Of a stretch of DNA of 64,000 nt, positions 1-11,189 are shown in pieces. The DNA comes from Nelumbo lutea. Lineage: Eukaryota; Streptophyta; Magnoliopsida; Proteales; Nelumbonaceae. Each line of letters starts with the position of its first letter. Position 1 is the first letter of the stretch. The DNA lies in contig JAKGHH010000001.1 in NCBI GenBank assembly GCA_022828595.1, positions 142,991,017 to 143,055,016 of the forward strand, given 5' to 3'. The position numbers and the translations under genes were made by a program. Under the pieces are notes generated by a model. The model saw only the letters and a list, made by a program, of their open reading frames with translations. It did no database searches and was not told the DNA's origin.

Positions 1-1235
1 AAAATTTTCAATAGGGAGTTCCATTCTAACCTGTCATAGGCTTTGTTCATGTCAATCTTGATGGCCATATGACAATGAGAAGACCTCCTCTGTCTTTAAG
101 AAGTGGTAAATCTCATGTGATTTCAAAACATTATATGAGATAGATCGACCGAATATAAAGGCATTCTGAAAATTATCAATAAGGGAAGACATGCATGGTT
201 TCAATCGATTCACAATGCATTTGGCAATGGCCTTATAAATAGTATTAGTTAAGCTAATGGGTCTGAAATCATGAATAGAAGATGGAGAATAATTTTTGGG
301 AATTAAGACAATATTAGTAGAATTGATTGAGGAAGGTATCTAAGAAACATCAAAATATTGCTGGATTGCTTGTGTGACCTGTGGTCCAAGGACATCCCAT
401 AATTTTTGGAAGAAAATACCAGGGTATCTGTTCGGACCAAGAGATTTATGGGGACCAATATAAAAAATTGTAGTTGACACTTCTTCTATTGATAATGACT
501 GAAACGGTCTCTCCTTCAGATCTGCCGGGACTCTCTCTTGAATATTGAAAAATAGGGTGTCTTCTAACACTGGATCTGACGACATGTACAAATTTTGAAA
601 ATAATGTATTATTTCTCCTTGAATCTCCTTATAATAGTGGTTTGATGGAAGAAACTTGTATTTCGATCTCCTTTTCTAAGTCACTCTATTCGAGATTTTT
701 GCCTCCAAAACTCCTCCCTTTGTAATTCCAACTCTGGATTCTTCTTTAGTTCTCGTTCCTCCCCTGGATCACCATAGTTGTTAATGCAGTTGAGTAGATT
801 CTTCCGTGCTAATTCCACCCTTTCGTGAATCAACCAAAAACTATTTTTGTTCCACTTCCTTAGCGCTCCTGTACATGATTTTAATTTTTGTTTTACCTGT
901 TTCATTCTCATATGAGCACTAACATCAGTTCCCTCCCAACTTTCAGATATCACCTGTTTACAATGTGGATGCGATAGCCACATCGATTGAAACCTAAAAG
1001 GACGCTTCCCTCTCCTACATACTGGCTTACAGTCTAAAATTATAGGACAATGGTCTAACCCATAAACACCTCATGAATAGCAGTTGCCTCATTATACCTT
1101 TCTCTCCACTCCAGTGAAGCCAATCCCTTGTCAATCCTTTCCTTAATGTTTTCTCCTCCTTGTTTATTATTCAACCAAGTAAAATTTGGTCCCTGCCACC
1201 CTAGATCAATCAACCGACATTCTTCAATCATTTCA
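1..1235 (-). pseudogene. LINE (non-LTR retrotransposon), endonuclease tail to reverse transcriptase start
   Basis: Minus-strand reading gives the end of an apurinic-type endonuclease domain (1055-1230, with the motif LGWQGPNFTWLNNK), then a linker rich in basic residues (681-983), then the start of a plant LINE reverse transcriptase (340-591, with KSLGPNRYPGIFFQKLWD, a version of the family's K-SPGPDG-PG-FF-K-W block). Reading continues to the window edge with RT-like sequence. Stops and frame changes separate the blocks, so it is dead. The 5' part of the same LINE lies at 11995-12420: the two halves were parted by the Tat-type element at 1236-11989. A LINE of this kind copies itself by target-primed reverse transcription in the nucleus. 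The family is certain; subfamily not determined. Confidence 0.85.
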
Positions 1236-2028
1236 TTGATGGAGGTAGATTTGGCCTGACCTCTTGGCCACTCGACACATAGAAGCAACCGAGGGTGACC
1301 TGGTAGGAACGACAGGTCGGCACTGCAAGGCGCGAGCTCCAAGAAGAGGAGCCCCGAGCTCCCCCAAGAGGAACACATGACCCAAGCTCCCCAAAATGAA
1401 CCCGAACTCTCCCTTTGACCACGAGCCTTGCGAGGAGCGCAAAGGGTAACAACCCAAACTGACCCACCCCAGGGCAGTTCGAGTCACACTTCCATCCGAA
1501 CTCAAGACTTCACCTCGCACACCACTCCGGCACTTCGTTTCCAATCCGCCGAACTGAACAACCATACCTGACACCAAAGGAGTCCGTATCATGAGGCGGC
1601 GCGCCTGACAGACTTAGGATTTGACGCTTGACAGCCGCACTTCAACGGCCACCTGCCACCGCCACCTCCAGTTACAGAGACGGCTCCGACAAAGGGAGCA
1701 GTGGCGGTTGTCTGCCCCAGTAGAGGTGATGACACCCGAACAGACAGAAGTGCAGAGGTAATGATATCCGACCTGACAGGAGCTTGGGAGTGGGTGCGCT
1801 AAGTGGTTATAAGAGGCCCTCTTTTCCCCAAGAATGGAGGTATGTGATAACTTTGCATTATCTGGTTTTTTATCTTGCCTTTGAGAAAATACTAATTTGA
1901 GATTCAGAGCACTCTCACCAGGTTCCTCCCCGAAGACTACTCGCTTTCTTCCCCATTTTAGGCACCTTTTGCTCCAGTCAAAGGTGAGATTGTTGACAGT
2001 TAGGGCCAACCAGATTGCGCTCCATCAA
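1236..2028 (+). repeat. 5' LTR of element 1
   Basis: Direct repeat with 11190-11989. It ends in the short inverted repeat TTGATGGAG...CTCCATCAA. A TATA box lies at 1808-1816 (TATAAGAGG, a changed form of TATAAAAGG at 11769-11777 in the 3' LTR), which fixes the transcription direction as plus. Open frames on its minus strand (1228-1592, 1614-2009) recur in the 3' LTR and are not taken as genes. Confidence 0.93.
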
Positions 2029-2046
2029 TTGGCGTCGTCTGTGGGA
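2029..2046 (+). other. Primer-binding site, element 1
   Basis: TTGGCGTCGTCTGTGGGA follows the LTR end directly. The same motif with small changes follows the 5' LTRs of element 2 (22340) and element 3 (minus strand, 57818), so all three use a related tRNA primer. The tRNA species was not determined. Confidence 0.75.
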
Positions 2047-2146
2047 AACGCTTCTAAAAGGCTCCCTCTAAAACTTTCATAGCACCTTTTTTACAAGAAA
2101 CCCCAGCACCCATGGCTTCTTCCAGCAAGCCAGACGTAGCACGGAA

Positions 2147-4134
2147 ATGAACACCACCGGGGAACAACACCAAGCTCCCATGGTGTGCATTGGACAATTC
2201 ACCATCCCCCTTTTGGTGGATGGGATCCCTAGCCTGAATGCGTCACAAGCATTGGCGCCCGTGAATCTTCCCGCCGTGAACGTCCCCCTTCCTCCCTCTA
2301 TTGGAACCACCTTTGCTGAACCAACCATTATTCCCCCGGCAACTAGCCAGAACCAATTTGATGACCTGATGCACGGCATGCAGGCCATCCAAGCCCAGAT
2401 GCAGCAGCTTCAACAACAAGTCCGCCAGCAGCAGATGCTACACCATGTCTCCCTTAACTACCAAGTCCGCCGCAGCTCCAACCTCGGCACCCCGCCGTTA
2501 GGCGACCCAAGCCCTCCCCTCAAGGCAGGCGCCCCCACCAGAAGGCTTCCCAAGCTCGGGCCTCCCAGGCCCGAAGCCCCTCTAGGAGCCAGGCCTCATC
2601 CCCTAGCAAGAGAGCGAGAGCGACTGCACCCTCCTTGCCACACGCCGGCAGATTGGGAACCCGATCTACCAAGTCAGCATCACCTCGGCGCTCTCAGGAC
2701 GGGCCCCTGCACACTGAAAACCGATTCAGCGCCTTAGTCGCGGACTACCCCCAGCAATCCGGGCCCATTGAGCTTGGGAACACCGAGGCAAGCAGTGCCA
2801 ACGCCGGGCCTTCCAACCAATAGAGGAGCCGCCGACGAAGTCGTCGAACTACAACCCGTGTCCTGCCCGAGCTCCGAGGTAAAAAAGAAGCAAGCTCGAA
2901 CGAGGTAAAAGCTGCCTCTATCCTCTCATTCCCTTCCTCCCTGTCATCAGAACTCCTTGCAGTTCCTATGCCCAGAGACTTCAAACTCCCCCCACTTGAC
3001 AAGTATGATGGGTCCTTTGACCCCAGCGACCATGTCGATGCCTTCTAGTCCCAAATGCACCTAGTAAGGGCCAGCGAGTTCTGTATGTGCGTGGCCTTCA
3101 CAACCACCTTCAGAGGAGTGGCTCGCACATGGTACAGGAACCTGGCCCCAAGGTTAATAAGGAGCTGGGCCCAATTCGTGCAGATCTTCACCGCGCACTT
3201 CATCACTAGCAAGCGGTGCCCCCGAACCGAGGAGAGCCTCCTCAACGTGGTCCAGAAGGAAGGGGAGCCCATCCGCAGCTACATCAAGCGGTTTAACGAT
3301 GCGTGCCTACAAGTCCCACGCCTGGACGCCGCAGTTCAGCTCACGGTGGCCAAGATTGGAGTGACACACAAGGAATTCAAGTGGCACATAGTGGCCAACC
3401 AGCCCACGACCATCGCCAAATTCCTTGAGCTCATGGACAAGTTCATGCAAACGGAGGAGGAGATCAACCAAAGGACCGAGAGCGGGATTGAAAAAAGAAA
3501 GAGAGAAGAACTCCCCAACCAAAGGGACAGCTGGAAGGATCCAGCTCGAGCGTCGAAACCAAGCCAATCGTTCTGAGCTCCCGTGGTAGGTCGGATAGAT
3601 TACACGCCCTTGAACAAGAAGCGGACTGAGATCTTAATGACGATCAAAGACGCCCCGTATGTAAAGTGGCCACCTTGCCTAAAAGGGAACCCAAACGAGA
3701 GGAACAAAAACTTGTACTGCAATTTCCATAGGGATCACGACCATAGTACAAAACATTGTAATAATCTCCACGATGAGATAGAGGAACTCATCCGCCGCGG
3801 GTACTTAAGAAATTTTGTACAGCATAATAATAACAACAACAATAATAATAATAATAGGACAGGTCGACAAGGGGAGCACGGTAAGGATGCTCCCGAGTCT
3901 AGCAGCAAGCCGACCGAACATCCATAGAGACAGCCTCTGGAAGAGATGCCAATTCGGGGGACCATCCACGTGATAGTGGGAGGTCCGGTTGTAGCAGGGT
4001 GCACTTCGGCAGCGGCCCAGACGTCAGTTCGCGAAGCTGCCCGAGAAGACCAGAATCCTCCAAAGAGGCCAAAGATGGAAGAACCAATTCTTTTCACAGA
4101 AGATGATGCGCGAGGGGCCCACTACCCTCATGAC
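2147..4134 (+). pseudogene. gag region of element 1
   Basis: A proline- and glutamine-rich N-terminal part starts at the ATG at 2147. From about 2900 the retrotransposon gag (capsid-like) domain follows, with the DKYDGSFDPSDHV start block, GVARTWYRNL, and the FNDACLQVP block near 3300. A zinc knuckle of the unusual form CX2HX4HX4C (CNFHRDHDHSTKHC) is at about 3718-3759. In-frame stops at 2821, 3046, 3574 and 3925 and a frame change between about 2560 and 2640 make it nonfunctional. A short Asn-codon run (3826-3857) is a local microsatellite. Gag would form the cytoplasmic particle that packages the element RNA. Confidence 0.88.
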
Positions 4135-4585
4135 TAGACCTGTTCATGGGTCGGGCTGGGCTTTCACTTGTCACTAATGAAAATATACTAGGCTCGAGCC
4201 CGAGCCCGAAGCCCGACCTAATTGAAAAGAAAAAACAATTTTCCCTATTCAAATTAGAATTAAAAATTCAGATAGTATTTTTTTTATTTAAATGAACAAT
4301 GGGCCTACAAGATGGTATTTTTCCCTTTCTTTTATATTTTAAAACACAATTTTACATTATTAAATCAAAAAAATTATTCAAATGGACATAATCACATAAC
4401 TAATTTTTAAGTTTAATAGTAGGTCGGGCTGGGCCGGGCTATTTTGACAAAACCCGAGCCCGGCGCGAATTTATTGCGGGTCGGGATTTTTGGCCTGAAT
4501 TTAGGCCCGCAGGACTATAAGAATGTCCAAGCTCGTCTGGGGGCTGGGCTGGCCCGTCGGGCCACCCGACCCATGAACAGGTCTA
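4135..4585. mobile_element. hAT-like MITE inside element 1
   Basis: A 451-bp insert with terminal inverted repeats: the left end is TAGACCTGTTCATGGGTCGG and the right end, reverse-complemented, starts with the same bases. It is flanked by a perfect 8-bp duplication CTCATGAC (4127-4134 and 4586-4593), typical of hAT elements. The ends are rich in GGGC/GCCC and the middle is AT-rich, with no coding capacity. It lies between gag and protease; insert plus duplication is 459 bp, a multiple of three, so the frame on either side is the same. A truncated relative is at 32838-32935. Confidence 0.92.
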
Positions 4586-4593
4586 CTCATGAC

Positions 4594-5148
4594 GATGCAC
4601 TTGTGATAAAGCTGAGGATCAACGACTTCGAAGTCAGGCGCGTACTTGTTGACTCAGGCAGCTCGGTAGACATTCTCTTCAAATCAGCATTTGACCAGCT
4701 TCAGCTGTGGGGAAATGACTTGAAGCCCGCGAACACTCCTTTGGTGGGCTTCAATGGGGAAGAAGTCAGGCCCCTTGGGAAAGTGACAGTATCCGTCGAG
4801 GCTGGCACGTGGCCCTGTGCGGTCAGACTCAACCACGACTTTCTAGTGGTCGCAACCCCCTTCCCATACAACGCCATAGTAGGGCGGACAATCACCCATG
4901 TCTTACGAGCGGTGGTCTCCACCTACTATTTGGCGATGAAGTTCCCCACAGACTTCGGTGTGGGAGTAGCGCGGGGCGACCAACTCGAGTCCCGCAAGTG
5001 CTATGTGGCAGCTTTAAAGGGAAAAACCAAGGTGGCCGGTGAACTCGAACTGGAACGCCCTACGGAGCAAGGCAAAGAGCGAGCTGCGCCCACGGACGAA
5101 ATGGTCAGGGTCCCAACTTCGATGACAGACCCAGCTTGGATGCTATAG
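4594..5148 (+). pseudogene. Retropepsin-like protease of element 1
   Basis: The open frame carries the active-site block VLVDSGSSVDILF at about 4645-4683, where DSG is the catalytic Asp-Ser-Gly triplet of an aspartic protease, and a later YNAIVGR block near 4870 typical of Tat proteases. It is in the same frame as gag and ends in a stop at 5146. The protease would cut the polyprotein within the particle. The frame is clean over this stretch but depends on a broken gag upstream. Confidence 0.85.
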
Positions 5149-5149
5149 A

Positions 5150-6500
5150 TTGGTGCTTCCATCCAAGAACCTCTACAATTCGAACTGGTAATTTCTTACT
5201 TCAAAATTTAGATGTTTTTGCTTGGTTTGTGGCAGAAATGCCCGACATAGACCCTGTGTTCATAACTCACAAGCTCAATACTGACCCCATAGTCAGACTC
5301 ATTAGACAGAAGAAATGCAATCTAGCCCCAGAATGCTGGAGGGCGGTCGATGAGGAGGTCGAGAAGCTCCTCGAAGCAGACTTCATCAGGAATGCTCATT
5401 ACCCGAGCTGGGTAGCCAACCCAGTTTTTGTAAAAAAGGCAAACGGCAAGTGGCACATGTGCGTCGACTACACCGACCTGAACCGAGCTTGCCCGAAAGA
5501 TTGCTTCCCCCTCCCCATAATCGACCGCCTAGTGGACGCGACCTCGGGACACGAGTTGCTAAGCTTCCTAGATGCCTACTCAGACTACAACCAAATCAGG
5601 ATGGGCCCATCTGACGAGGAAAAAACCACCTTCGTAACCGAGTTCGGACAATACTGCTACAAGGTTATGCCTTTTGGACTGTAAAATTCTGGGGCGACCT
5701 TCCAAAGGCTCATTAATAAGCTATTTCAGCACTTAATTGGCACGAAAATAGAATGTTATGTAGACGACATGGTCGTCAAGACACAATTTTTGCATGAATT
5801 AATACAAGACTTGCATTCGGTCTTCCAAATTCTCCGTCAATTTAGCATGAAACTAAACCCAAACAAATGCGTCTTCGGTGTCACCTTGGGTAAGTTCCTA
5901 GGGTACATCGTCAACCCGGACAAAATAAAGGTCATCCTAGATATGAGACCACCACGAAAAGTAAAAGAGGTCCAGAGGCTAAACGGCAAGATAGCCGCTC
6001 TGAGTCGGTTCATGTCTAAATCAGCAGACCACTGCCTGCCCTTCTTCAAGGCAATAAAAGGCAAAGGGTTTGAATGGAACTCGAACTGCCAGCTCGCATT
6101 TGAAGAGTTCAAGAGATACCTCGCCAGCATCCCAGTGTTGTCCTGGCCCGAAGAGGGTGACATTTTAGATCTGTACCTCTCGGTAAGCGACGAAGTGGTC
6201 AATTCGGTACTGATAAAGGAAGCAGATCGGGTCCAACGACCCATCTACTATGTTAGCAAGATATTGCAGGGAGCAGAAACAAGATATCCAGAGATAGAAA
6301 GCTAGCCTATGTGCTGGTCATCGCGGCCCGCAAACTCCACCCGTATTTCCAAGCCCATACCATCATTGTCCTCACCGACAAACCCCTAAGGCAAGTATTA
6401 CTTAGTCCCGAGGTCTCTGGACGGTTGACGAAGTGGGCCATCAAACTCAGTGAATACGACCTCCAGTACAAACCCCGAACCGCATCAAAGCCCAAGCCTT
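5150..6500 (+). pseudogene. Reverse transcriptase and first RNase H of element 1
   Basis: The reverse transcriptase shows NPVFVKKANGKWHMCVDY (about 5420-5470), DLNRACPKDCFPLPIIDRLV, the YKVMPFGL block and the catalytic YVDDM box at 5758-5772. A TAA stop at 5682 and a TAG at 6303 break the frame. The first RNase H follows (RPIYYVSKILQGAETRYPEIE and on to the LTDKPL block at about 6375), with frame changes near 6305 and 6495. Together these would make and process the element cDNA. All core motifs remain recognisable, so the decay is modest. Confidence 0.9.
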
Positions 6501-6639
6501 GGTGGACTTTGTTGCAGAATGCATGCTCAGCTCCGAGACCTCTGGCCCGATCGAGCACGAGGCTCCCAGTTTGGGTGAGATCGATGCTTCTAAGCAAGTC
6601 GAGTCCGAGCACCGTGAGGTCGCACCCAGTTCGATATCT

Positions 6640-7045
6640 CTCCTAGTTAGGCCAAGTGTGAACTGGGATGAGGAACCCTGGATCCTTCACGTAGATGGCT
6701 CCTCGAATCAGCAGGGCAGCGGAGCTGGTGTAGTTCTTCGCAGCCTGAGTGGCATGAAACTGGAGTGTGCACTATGCTTTGAGTTCGCAGCATCCAACAA
6801 TGAGGCAGAATACGAGGCATTGATGCTAGGCTAGCCCTAGCATAAGAAGTAAGGGCAAAGCACATAGTCATTTGTAGTGATTCCCAGCTCATGGTCAACC
6901 AGATCACCAGCGAATATGAACCTCGCGAGTCAACCATGATCGCCTACTTAGCAAAGGTAAAGGAGGCTCTCCTCAACTTCCAGTCACACTTCATCAGACA
7001 GATCCCGAGGTCAGAGAACACTGAGGCTGATGCCCTGTCCTAGTT
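6640..7045 (+). pseudogene. Second (archaeal-type) RNase H of element 1
   Basis: After a spacer, ILHVDGSSNQQGSGAGVVL (about 6682-6740) gives the first catalytic Asp of a type-I RNase H, SNNEAEYEALMLG (about 6792-6832) the Glu, and SDSQLMVNQI (about 6880) the next Asp. The C-terminal ENTEADALS block at about 7015 completes the fold. A stop at 6833 and further stops up to 7041 break it. Two RNase H domains in tandem is the diagnostic feature of Tat-lineage elements. Confidence 0.86.
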
Positions 7046-7179
7046 AGTTAGCACCAATGGCAACACCATGAGAATGGTGTATACAGAGGACTTACCTCAG
7101 CGTAGTATTCTCAGGGGGGTAGAGGAGGTCGCTCCTGTCCTTGAAGCAGAGCCGAGCTAGATTGATCCACTCGCGAGCT

Positions 7180-8382
7180 TCCTGCTACACGGAACCCTAT
7201 CTGCAGATCGCAACATAGCTAGAAGGGTGCAGCGCTAGGTAGCCAAGTATGTCATAATAGACAGACGACTGTAACGACGATCCTACACGCTCCCCTATCT
7301 GCATTGCTTGTGACCTACCGAGGCCGAGTCGTACTACACGACACCCATGAGGGTCTGTGCGGCAAACACTTGGGGGGCAGGGCTCTCGCCCAGAATGCAC
7401 TTTGACAAGGGTACTATTGGCCAACGATGAAGGCAGAGGCCATCGTGCTCGTTAGAAAATGCGACAAGTGCCAGAGGCACGCCAATATCCACCATCAGCC
7501 TGACGCCGATCTCAAGTACCTCACTAGTTCGTGGCCCTTTGCACAATGGGGCATTGACCTACTAGGACCATTCCCGCCAACAACAGGTGGGAGGAAGTTC
7601 CTAGTAGTGGCGGTGGATTACTTCACAAAGTGGGTAGAAGCTGAACCTCTCACGACAGTCACAACTCGAAACGTACAGAACTTCTTTTGGAAGAACATAG
7701 TATGTCGCTTCGGCTTACCTCGGGTACTGATCTCCGACAATGGCAAGCAGTTTGAGGACATCAAATTTTAGGAATGGTGCCAAGATATGAGGATTCGACA
7801 GAACTTTACATTGGTCGCGCACCCGCAGGCAAACGGTCAAGCAGAAGTTATGAACAGAGCCATCCTCCGCGGGCTGAAAGCGCGACTAGACCGAGCTAAA
7901 GGGTTATGAGCAGAAGAACTACCAAGTGTTCTATGGGCTCACCGAACTACGGAAAAAACCGCCACGGGAGAAACCCCCTTTAACCTCACCTACGGCACTG
8001 AGGCAGTAATACCGGCGGAGATCAAAGTACCCACACTGCGACTAGTAGCATACGACGATCAGACAAACGGAGATGAGCTACATACCAACCTCGATTTACT
8101 CGACGAGGTAAGAGACCTTGCGTACATCCGGACCGCAGCTTACCACAAACAGTAGCTCGGTACTACAATGCCAAAGTAGAAAAGCAGAACTTCCACGTCG
8201 GCGACCTGGTCCACCATAAGATCATGGCACCCGAGCCCGGCGTTGGCAAACTCGGACCAAACTAGGAAGGACCCTACCGAGTAAAGAGAACACTCGGGGG
8301 AGCATACGAGCCCGAAACCCTAGAGGGCAAACAAGTACCCCGGGCATGGAACGTCGTCAATTTAAGACGATACTACCTATAA
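7180..8382 (+). pseudogene. Integrase of element 1
   Basis: A zinc-binding part with CDKCQRH is at about 7462. The catalytic core follows with all three acidic residues present: Asp in WGIDLLGPFP (about 7550), Asp in LISDNGKQF (about 7730) and Glu in ANGQAEVMNRA (about 7830). The C-terminal part (VARYYNAKV to RRYYL, ending near 8382) matches the usual end of pol in this lineage. Stops at 7237, 7770, 7907 and 8155 and frame changes make it nonfunctional. Integrase would insert the cDNA and make the 5-bp duplication. Confidence 0.86.
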
Positions 8383-8814
8383 ATCACCAAGCGAAGTGGA
8401 CTAGGAGTCGCTACCAAAGCCTAAGGGCTAGAATGTCGAGCTAACAAGGACCTCGGCACCATAAGACTTAGTCACCTCTTCATGGGCACACAAAGGCAAA
8501 ATGCTAACACCAAGCTGACAGACAAAGTGCTTACAACGAGCCGATAAGGACCTCGGCATCTCATCATCAGAGGCTAAGTGTTGATGCCAAAAGCGGCTGC
8601 ACGAGTATGATTCTCGACAGAACAATATAGTCAATTCGGGCATATAGCCTTATTATGTTAATCCTCCCTAGGTCCTAATCCAGCAATCCGATAATATAAT
8701 CAGTTCAGCAAAGAAGAAGAAGACGACAAAACACTTAACCAAAAGAACATTTCATTACAGCATACTCTGCCTAATTTCAAAAAAAAAAAAAAAAACAGAA
8801 GCGAGCTCACAAGC
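8383..8814. other. Spacer between pol and antisense gene, element 1
   Basis: No coding sequence recognised. It holds a run of A (about 8780-8796) that on the minus strand is a T-rich stretch just after the end of the antisense gene. Confidence 0.5.
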
Positions 8815-10590
8815 CCATAGGTACATCTTCCTCACCCACGGAAGGCACTTCAACGATACCTGAGGGTCCTGCCTCGTCCTCAGAATCCGGTTCACCGTCA
8901 GCCGCGTTGGCCATCTCTTGAGTAATGCGCGAAGTGGTTATGGCGCTGATGTCAAGCTTGGGGTACATGTTCCTAATCATCCACCGACTCAGTTTAAAAC
9001 CCCTCCTGTAACGAGTTCACCATCAGGTCGTCAAAGCGTGGTGAAGCGATATAGTCATTGGCGGCCTTCTTCTTGGCATCCTCAATGCCTTGAGAAAAGA
9101 TCTCAGTCCTCTCCCTAATATCCTCCTGAAGGTATTCGGCCTGATGCTGCAAGTCCAGCCTCAGGTCCGCCATGTGCTTCACCACCACTCCATGGCCTCG
9201 GTGTCTCTCTGAGACCTCGCCAACCTGGCCTGTGCAGCGTGAGAAAAAAATAATGACAATGTTAAGAGTAATAATGAGAAGGGTAATGACAAGGAGCCCG
9301 ACAAGAAGTCGCTGACTTACCACCATGGCATAAGAGGCAGCACGCCCGACTACGTTATTCAAAGGAAGCTCGGCCCACGCCGCGACCTCCTTAGGGTAAA
9401 CGACCTCCTTACTTTTTCGAAGAGCGTGGTTCGGCGATAGCACACTCCTAAACTCGCCTTGGTCTCCCGAGCCTAAAGGCCCAACCCGCGTATAAGCAGC
9501 CTCAGCGTAGGGAGCCCCCGTATAAGCAGCCTCGGCGTAAGGGGCCCCTGCCTTTTCTTGTACTGGAGGGGCCATCTCGGGCTCCCTGGGCAGAGAGCTT
9601 GGTACCTCGAGCTCCACATCTCAAGGCAGTTCGACACGAACCCGTTTGGCAACTCACTTCCTCCTCTTCATGACATGAAACAGGTTCTCACCGTGAGTCT
9701 TTTCTGCGTCCATCACACCTGCAAAAAGAGCTCTGCATCAGGAAAACAAGAGAATGGAAAGCAAAAAACAAGGCAAGCCTCTGAGCGAGGAACCTACTTG
9801 AACTTAGGCCGGCCTGGATGAGCTTGGCCTCCGTCAGATAATGGTGGCATTTTAGCCCGAGCCGAGCCCAATCCCAAAGGCCCTTCACTGTCTCCCTATC
9901 TAGCGTAACACCGGGGTTAGGGGCAGCCAACCCCCACCGGTTGAGAACGGCCACCCCATTGAACTTTGTGCCACGAAGTAGTCCCGTTTCCACGCTGGGA
10001 CCATGTTGGAAAGGTCATGTAAAAGCTTGAACCTCGGGCGAGGAGACAGGTAGTATGCCCGCCTACGCCCGAGAAGGGGACTCGCTTGCTTCTTAAGCAT
10101 GAGAATAGAAAAGAAGATCTTTAGGTCTAAAGGCAGAATGTGTTCGCAAAAGAGGGAGATACTCCCAACTGAGTTACGGATAGAGTTCGGGTGGAGCTGA
10201 CCGACGGTGACGCCGAAGTGGTTCATGACCTCGACGATAAGAGGGTGGAAAGGTAAGCGCAGCCCGACGACGAGCTGCTCCCGGAATATCATGATCTCGT
10301 TCGGACCGTGTTCCCAAGGGAAAATCGCCCGAGGGTATAGAGTAAGTATACTCCCGGGCAGGTTGAGCTGGATGATAAGGGAGTAAAGTCCCTCAGGCGT
10401 CATGGTTGAGTACCCAAACTTGTCTAACGTCCGACCTTGACGGGAGGAGGATGCCAAACTACCTGAGGCGACTTAGCCTACGGGTTCGAACTCTTCCTTG
10501 AGTTATACCTCAGGCTCCACCTCAAGCTCACTAAGGCTGTCGGGGGCTGCAGCTTGGTTCGTGTTGTTGAGCTGTCCGAGCTAGACATAG
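8815..10590 (-). pseudogene. Antisense spliced gene in element 1 (plant transposon-type protein with coiled coil)
   Basis: Opposite in strand to gag-pol. Reading from about 10583, a Ser/Thr-rich start is followed by a region resembling the putative plant gypsy-type transposon protein domain (about 9900-10457; blocks GLRLPFHPLIVEVMNHF and YYLSPRPRFKLLHDLSNM). Then come a variable, basic and proline-rich part, a long acidic-basic helix likely to form a coiled coil (RTEIFSQGIEDAKKKA at about 9060-9110), and the end near 8815. Two GT-AG introns are visible: about 9236-9322 (GTAAGT donor) and about 9721-9800. Frameshifts near 10470 and 9960 show decay. Related genes lie in element 2 (28507-30750) and element 3 (55690-56182). 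Function unknown. Confidence 0.72.
9484..9546. repeat. 30-bp tandem duplication in the antisense gene
   Basis: Two neighbouring 30-bp units beginning CGTATAAGCAGCCTC differ at a few bases and code on the minus strand for a repeated GAPYAEAAYT peptide. The unit length keeps the frame. Confidence 0.85.
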
Positions 10591-10874
10591 GGAGGAAAGG
10601 AAAACCAGGAAGAAAGCACTGACTTACCCGGAAAAAACTAACGGAAGGTTGACGCGAGCTAAAACTTGGACGCGAGCTCAAGAAGCAAACACAGAAGATT
10701 GGCGAAGGAAAGCGATTGGGGGTCCCCCCACTATTTATACCCACAGTGACCGAAATCCAATGTCTTTGGTCAAGGCAAATCCGACAGCTCGCGACTAGGC
10801 TGACCACACTCCTCCTAAGACCGAGACGTGACTGGCTGCACGTCTTTGGAAACTGAAACGACGCTGGCACACAT

Positions 10875-11035
10875 CTCCCAGCATTGAAGGCAACAGTGGC
10901 GCATTTTTTGAATTTGAAATAACGCTCTCCGTCACGTCTCCCAGCATTGAAGGCAACAGTGGCGCGTATTTTTGAATTTGAAATAACGCCCGCCGTCATG
11001 TCTCCCAGCATTTAAAGGCGGATTGGCGCATTTTC
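10875..11035. repeat. Tandem repeat of about 63 bp in the 3' region of element 1
   Basis: About two and a half units start at 10875, 10938 and 11002 with CTCCCAGCATT(G/T)(A)AAGGC. They lie between the start of the antisense gene and the polypurine tract. Short tandem arrays at this place are known in Tat-lineage elements and can seed satellite DNA. Confidence 0.88.
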
Positions 11036-11175
11036 TGACTTTTTGGCCCTCGAGGAACCTAGAAATCTCCTGACGTATGCACACTTCACGTCATCGGTCA
11101 ACCGGTTCGAAGTACGAAACAAACACACCCGTCACCTCGTGAACTCCCTGCACTAAAGCAAAACCCTTAGCGTGA

Positions 11176-11189
11176 AGAGTGGAGGGCAA
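11176..11189 (+). other. Polypurine tract of element 1
   Basis: A purine-rich run AGAGTGGAGGGCAA ends right at the 3' LTR. It would prime plus-strand cDNA synthesis. Confidence 0.75.

Noticed and set aside
1228..2009. Minus-strand open frames in the 5' LTR of element 1 (and the same in 11153-11970)
   Set aside because: They occur in both LTR copies with frame-changing differences, resemble no protein family, and lie over the LTR promoter.
3826..3857. AAT/AAC run in gag as a CRISPR-like or regulatory repeat
   Set aside because: It is a trinucleotide microsatellite inside the gag frame.
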